Below are positions 7,680 through 10,000 of a stretch of DNA of 10,000 bases, piece by piece. Made by a program: the position numbers and the translations under genes. Numbering within the stretch: the stretch's first letter is position 1; the number at the start of each line of letters is the position of its first letter. The notes below the pieces were generated by a model that saw only the letters and a list, made by a program, of their open reading frames with translations, was not told where the DNA came from and searched no databases. Location of the stretch: assembly GCA_014634225.1 (NCBI GenBank), contig BLFN01000082.1, forward strand, positions 165,991-175,990, given 5' to 3'. This DNA comes from Acropora yongei. Taxonomy: Eukaryota > Cnidaria > Anthozoa > Scleractinia > Acroporidae.

Positions 7680-7948
7680 AAAAAAGGTCCTTTAACGGCT
7701 AACACAATTACTGGTAAACCCAGTAGTTTTCATTGTGGTCCAGAAATTCAACAGATGAAACTGAACAACGTATATGAAAAACAAGTTAAGAGCCCCAACT
7801 GGCAGAAAGCCGACCAGTTGGCTATATTAAAATGCAGCCGAGGAGTTGAACTAGGGACTACCTGGCTCAAATATAGCTAGTAGTCAAAGCGGGACCTGAA
7901 CTAGGGATCACCAGATTTTAAGTCCAACGACCTAATCACTCGGCCACC
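7680..7948 (-). mobile_element. tRNA-Leu-derived SINE
   Basis: Read on the minus strand, the element begins at 7948 with GGTGGCCGAGTGATTAGG (tRNA-Leu 5' end and A box). It continues with TTGGACTTAAAATC, a leucine UAA anticodon arm, and GTTCAGGTCC, a decayed B box. Loss of pairing and of CCA-proximal structure shows this is not a working tRNA. A second B-box-like GTTCAACTCC follows. Then comes a tRNA-unrelated body with an 8-bp hairpin (CCAACTGG 7795-7802, CCAGTTGG 7814-7821, 11-nt loop). I associate this body with a SINE family common in corals. The 3' boundary near 7680 is approximate, and no clean target-site duplication was found. SINEs are transcribed by Pol III and mobilised by LINE proteins. 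Confidence 0.7.
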
Positions 7949-8123
7949 TTCCACTTTCCTTCAAACTGTTTGCTTCCCAATGGATAAGATTGATTTGTAG
8001 GGCGCGAAAGATATTCGCAAAAATTTCGATTTTTACGCACGCGCCAAGAGCAAGACTGGGCCTTGAGAGTCTTCATCGCCCGTCATGAATGCAAAAACGA
8101 AATATATTTAAACAAAGGGTGTT
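7949..8123. other. Short spacer between the SINE and the twinfilin 3' end
   Basis: I see no gene and no clear repeat in this stretch. The likely twinfilin transcript end falls near 8100-8120. Confidence 0.4.
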
Positions 8124-8129
8124 TTATTT
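8124..8129 (-). terminator. Candidate polyadenylation signal of twinfilin
   Basis: TTTATT on the plus strand gives AATAAA on the minus strand, about 375 nt after the twinfilin stop codon at 8504. It is the first canonical signal I find downstream, and would imply a 3' UTR of roughly 390-400 nt. Confidence 0.4.
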
Positions 8130-8272
8130 CCTTGAAAAGGTCTGTGGTTACAAGAAAATCACAGTTATGTACCACGTTCTAACTCTTTAAAATCACCAAA
8201 CACACTCTCCTGTTTCGTATCATTTTACAATATTGACACTTATAAAATTGACATCGGCGTGATTGAAGATGT

Positions 8273-8344
8273 GATATTTCCGATACCAATACCGCAGAAC
8301 GAAACGATACAGGAATCGATACCGGTATCAAAATCCCATCACTA
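8273..8344 (-). repeat. GATACC-rich segment with a hAT-like terminus
   Basis: Motifs of the type GATACC/GGTATC recur at about 8282, 8288, 8305 and 8318, including the 12-bp palindrome GATACCGGTATC at 8318-8329. On the minus strand the segment begins TAGTGATGGG (8344-8335), which resembles the end of a hAT-type non-autonomous element. No opposite inverted repeat was found, so it may be a truncated copy. It would lie within the twinfilin 3' UTR. Confidence 0.35.
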
Positions 8345-8503
8345 GCAGCGTATCGGACGAACCATTGCCATACGTATATGTGGCAAACTAGGTTTCAAAT
8401 TACAAACGAAGAAATCTTACACGTGAATCTCACGAACTTCTCACTTTAAAAGAATAAAATAAAAAAAAATTCTTGGCACGAAAATTGGAACTAATTCGAC
8501 GAC

Positions 8504-8653
8504 TCAGTTCGGAGAATTGTTAATCCTTCGCGGGCCGCGGCTCCCAGTAGGCTTCGGGGGCTTGGCAAATTTTTGTCGAATGATATCCTTTCGGGGGTGG
8601 AGTTCGTCCATGAGAAATTGTTCATTCAACTCGCTGGGTTCTGATATTTCAAT
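8504..8653 (-). CDS. twf: Twinfilin, last coding exon (C-terminal tail)
   Basis: Twinfilin sequesters actin monomers, promotes barbed-end depolymerisation and binds capping protein; its short tail makes the capping-protein and phosphoinositide contacts. This exon starts after a pyrimidine-rich acceptor (GCCTTTTAG|ATT) and reads 49 codons to TGA at 8504. It opens IEISEPSELNEQFLMDEL, then HPRKDIIRQKFAKPPKP, then GSRGPRR. The order DEL..FL.DE.HP....(K)Q.FAKP..P.G.RG.RR matches the vertebrate twinfilin tail. The phase-0 junction to the exon at 9486-9607 gives ARK|IEI, as expected. The tail ends soon after the RGPRR motif, so it is somewhat shorter than in mammals. Recognition is from memory of the family, but two exons in the right order with matching splice phase make it firm. 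Confidence 0.92.
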   Translation of the reverse strand: MEISEPSELNEQFLMDELHPRKDIIRQKFAKPPKPTGSRGPRRINNSPN

Positions 8654-8908
8654 CTAAAAGGCAACATTTGAGAGTCGTTGAAGACTTTGCTTTTTACTTA
8701 GTCCTTCACGTTATTTATCCTGAGCACCAGGGAGAATTTTTTTTCGGTCTCGTTGTTAGGACGAGGTAAGAGAAAAAAAAAAACAGGGAATCTCACGTCC
8801 ATGCGACTATATCAGAAATCAGTCCTTTATTGATTAGCTTGATGGGAAAGACCCAATTAAGAATAAAGCTCCTTCATCGCACGCAATTTTCGAGCGCTTC
8901 TCGTTTTT

Positions 8909-8926
8909 GGGGGAGGGGGGGGGGAG
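8909..8926 (+). repeat. Poly-G tract in the twinfilin intron
   Basis: Five Gs, an A, then ten Gs and AG. The transcribed RNA would carry the C-rich strand. There are too few separate runs for a confident four-run quadruplex. The tract is likely length-variable and prone to sequencing error. Confidence 0.7.
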
Positions 8927-9271
8927 TCCAGGATTGCATCGATTTGGAGTGAAGCATAATTGAAATGATCACGTCCAACTTCAGCATGCGCAGTACCGTT
9001 ATCTCATGTTAATTGTAGGTAAACGGTAAAGTTATGCAATCCGTACCACTTTTTCCACGGGTCAGTACCAAATTTTCCTGTCGTGGAAATGGGTCTCAAA
9101 TATGCTGTTGATTGATTAGATTTCTACAGGTTCTGCTGATAACACTTGAGAATTGAAACAATGTGATTACGATTAACATTGCAGCCAGTTGAAATAAAGA
9201 CTGACTTAAAGGGAGACCTCAGTGTTTTCCAAAAAATGTGCTTATGTCCGTACGTATGCTACTATCCTGGC

Positions 9272-9280
9272 TATAGAGTT

Positions 9281-9314
<34 letters not shown>

Positions 9315-9400
9315 GGTAAATAAAGAAACGGCGGCCATGTTGGAGGAGTGAAATATTCTTTTGGGGATTGAACTCTATTTTTATGCAAATCTCTCCTTTT

Positions 9401-9446
<46 letters not shown>

Positions 9447-9449
9447 ATA
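9272..9449. mobile_element. MITE-like element with terminal inverted repeats
   Basis: The left end TATAGAGTTTGTTCACATGA (from 9272) and the reverse complement of the right end, TATAGTGTGTTCGCTCATGT (from 9449), form imperfect inverted repeats of about 20-25 bp around a 178-bp element with no coding capacity. Inside are a full CRE, TGACGTCA (9289-9296), the 19-bp repeat ACGGCGGCCATGTTGGAGG twice (9296-9314 and 9328-9346), and two exact octamers ATGCAAAT (9383-9390 and 9409-9416). I associate this sequence with a short repeat that is abundant in coral genomes. It sits in the twinfilin intron about 35 bp downstream of a splice donor. Confidence 0.6.
9296..9346 (+). repeat. Perfect 19-bp direct repeat, 32-bp period, YY1-like
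   Basis: Both copies contain GGCGGCCATGTTGG, close to the YY1 consensus GCCGCCATNTTG. The intervening 13 bp differ. It lies within the MITE-like element and may be a local duplication inside it. Confidence 0.8.
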
Positions 9450-9485
9450 TAAGAGATGGATATGAGAAAACTACCATGGTCCTAC

Positions 9486-9607
9486 CTTTCTGGCAATGGT
9501 CATTCCAATTCTGTCAGTAGCTACATCGAGTAAAGGACCCTTGCAAGTGGAGTATAACATTCGATCCTTGATGGAACACTTGTAGCCTGGCATGGAGTAC
9601 ACGAACA
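9486..9607 (-). CDS. twf: Twinfilin, penultimate coding exon (end of second ADF-H domain)
   Basis: This 122-nt minus-strand exon lies between an acceptor CTGTCGCAG|TG and a donor AAAG|GTAGGA. After two bases of a split codon it encodes 40 residues that include [20 protein letters not shown], then CKGPLLDV and TIARK. YSMPGY.CSI..RMLYS.CK is the characteristic last segment of the second ADF-homology domain of twinfilin, the part that includes actin-contacting helix residues. It is spliced in phase 0 to the tail exon at 8504-8653. Upstream exons, with the first ADF-H domain and linker, must lie beyond 10000, because I find no further twinfilin-like coding sequence between 9608 and the window end. 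Confidence 0.92.
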
Positions 9608-10000
9608 CTGCGACAGAACAATGAATTAACAGTCTTAGCTAAAAGGACCGACGCCACGGAACATGAAATGACAATCTAAGCTCACGTAACAGGAATTTTT
9701 GTTGTCAAATGAGTTAATGATGTTTAAATTTCCACCGTAAAATGATTTAAAAACTGGAGTTTCGAGCCTTAACTCTTCGTCAGAGAGGATACTGGAATTG
9801 TGGGTTGTGGGGTTTTATAGAAAGCAGGGAAGCTTGCATTTGTTATTGGTGGAAACGTGCTCTAATGAAAACATGAATAAATTAGTTGAATAATGTGAGT
9901 TCATTGATTCTATGAGAAATGAGGGTGCCGAGTTGAAAATATACTTTTTTTTCCTCAAAGGTTTTTTGTGTCCACTTGGTGACAAGAAAGACCAAGATTT
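9608..10000 (-). other. twf: Partial twinfilin intron running off the window
   Basis: This sequence lies upstream of the acceptor at 9608-9609. It contains the Penelope-like remnant and otherwise AT-rich DNA with no coding exon that I recognise. Confidence 0.75.
9690..9880 (-). mobile_element. Probable Penelope-like element remnant with hammerhead-like core
   Basis: The minus strand reads CTGACGA (9783-9777), then GAG-loop-CTC, then GAAAC (9763-9759). This is the order of the two conserved hammerhead ribozyme boxes around a short helix II. The surrounding sequence (a CCACCGTAAA block at 9732-9741, and GTGGGTTGTGGGGTTTTATA and TTGTTATTGGTGG further right) resembles a dispersed repeat that I associate with Penelope-like retroelements in corals. 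Such elements are known to carry hammerheads. Here the expected GUC cleavage triplet after GAAAC is replaced by TCC, so self-cleavage is unlikely. No reverse transcriptase or GIY-YIG frame is present. Family assignment is from memory and needs alignment. Confidence 0.4.

Larger units (their letters stand above)
8654..9485 (-). other. twf: Last twinfilin intron (832 bp)
   Basis: The donor AAAG|GTAGGA is at 9485 and the acceptor TTTTAG ends at 8654, both on the minus strand. The intron contains a G-run and the inverted-repeat element at 9272-9449. No other gene is seen in it. Confidence 0.85.

Noticed and set aside
7638..7880. 80-codon plus-strand frame
   Set aside because: It starts at GTG and runs antisense through the tRNA-derived SINE.
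7885..7948. Functional tRNA-Leu gene
   Set aside because: The A box and anticodon arm are recognisable, but the B box and stems are degraded and a SINE body follows.
8909..8926. G-quadruplex
   Set aside because: Only two G runs are present, and the longer one cannot comfortably supply three three-G columns with loops, so a stable three-tetrad fold is doubtful.

Overview
This window looks like animal nuclear DNA, most likely from an anthozoan cnidarian such as a stony coral. The genes have spliceosomal introns and TATA and CCAAT elements. There are intronless rhodopsin-type GPCR genes in tandem, and interspersed repeats of a style I associate with coral genomes. The species assignment is inference; the eukaryotic gene structure is read directly from the sequence.

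All recognisable genes lie on the minus strand, so transcription runs from right to left. At the right end are the last two coding exons of twinfilin (9486-9607 and 8504-8653). Their splice sites join in frame across an 832-bp intron, and the rest of the gene lies beyond the window. No long open frame marks these exons. They were found by joining the GT..AG boundaries and recognising the end of the second ADF-H domain and the capping-protein-binding tail. The twinfilin introns carry a short inverted-repeat element loaded with transcription-factor-like motifs (9272-9449) and what looks like a decayed Penelope-type remnant (about 9690-9880).

To the left are three related single-exon class A GPCR genes in the same orientation: 5892-6779, 4165-5025 and 1855-2733. 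The middle and left copies are open (286 and 292 residues). The right copy matches its neighbours over the full length but has an in-frame TAG just before TM7, with TM7 and the C-tail still in frame behind it. All three lack the TM3 cysteine and the TM5 proline, as melanocortin/lipid/adenosine-type receptors do. Each differs at a different activation motif. The middle gene has a clear TATA box about 50 bp before its ATG.

The rest is AT-rich intergenic DNA with repeats: a GAT-rich simple repeat, a polypyrimidine tract bounded by an inverted repeat, a degenerate GGTCACC repeat resembling pogo/Tigger-type transposon ends, a tRNA-Leu-derived SINE (about 7680-7948) and a GATACC-rich hAT-like terminus. 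I saw no CRISPR array, rRNA, intact tRNA or prokaryotic operon structure. I did not find a wholly new system. The most distinctive items are the interrupted third receptor, the regulatory-motif-rich element in the twinfilin intron, and the hammerhead-like remnant.
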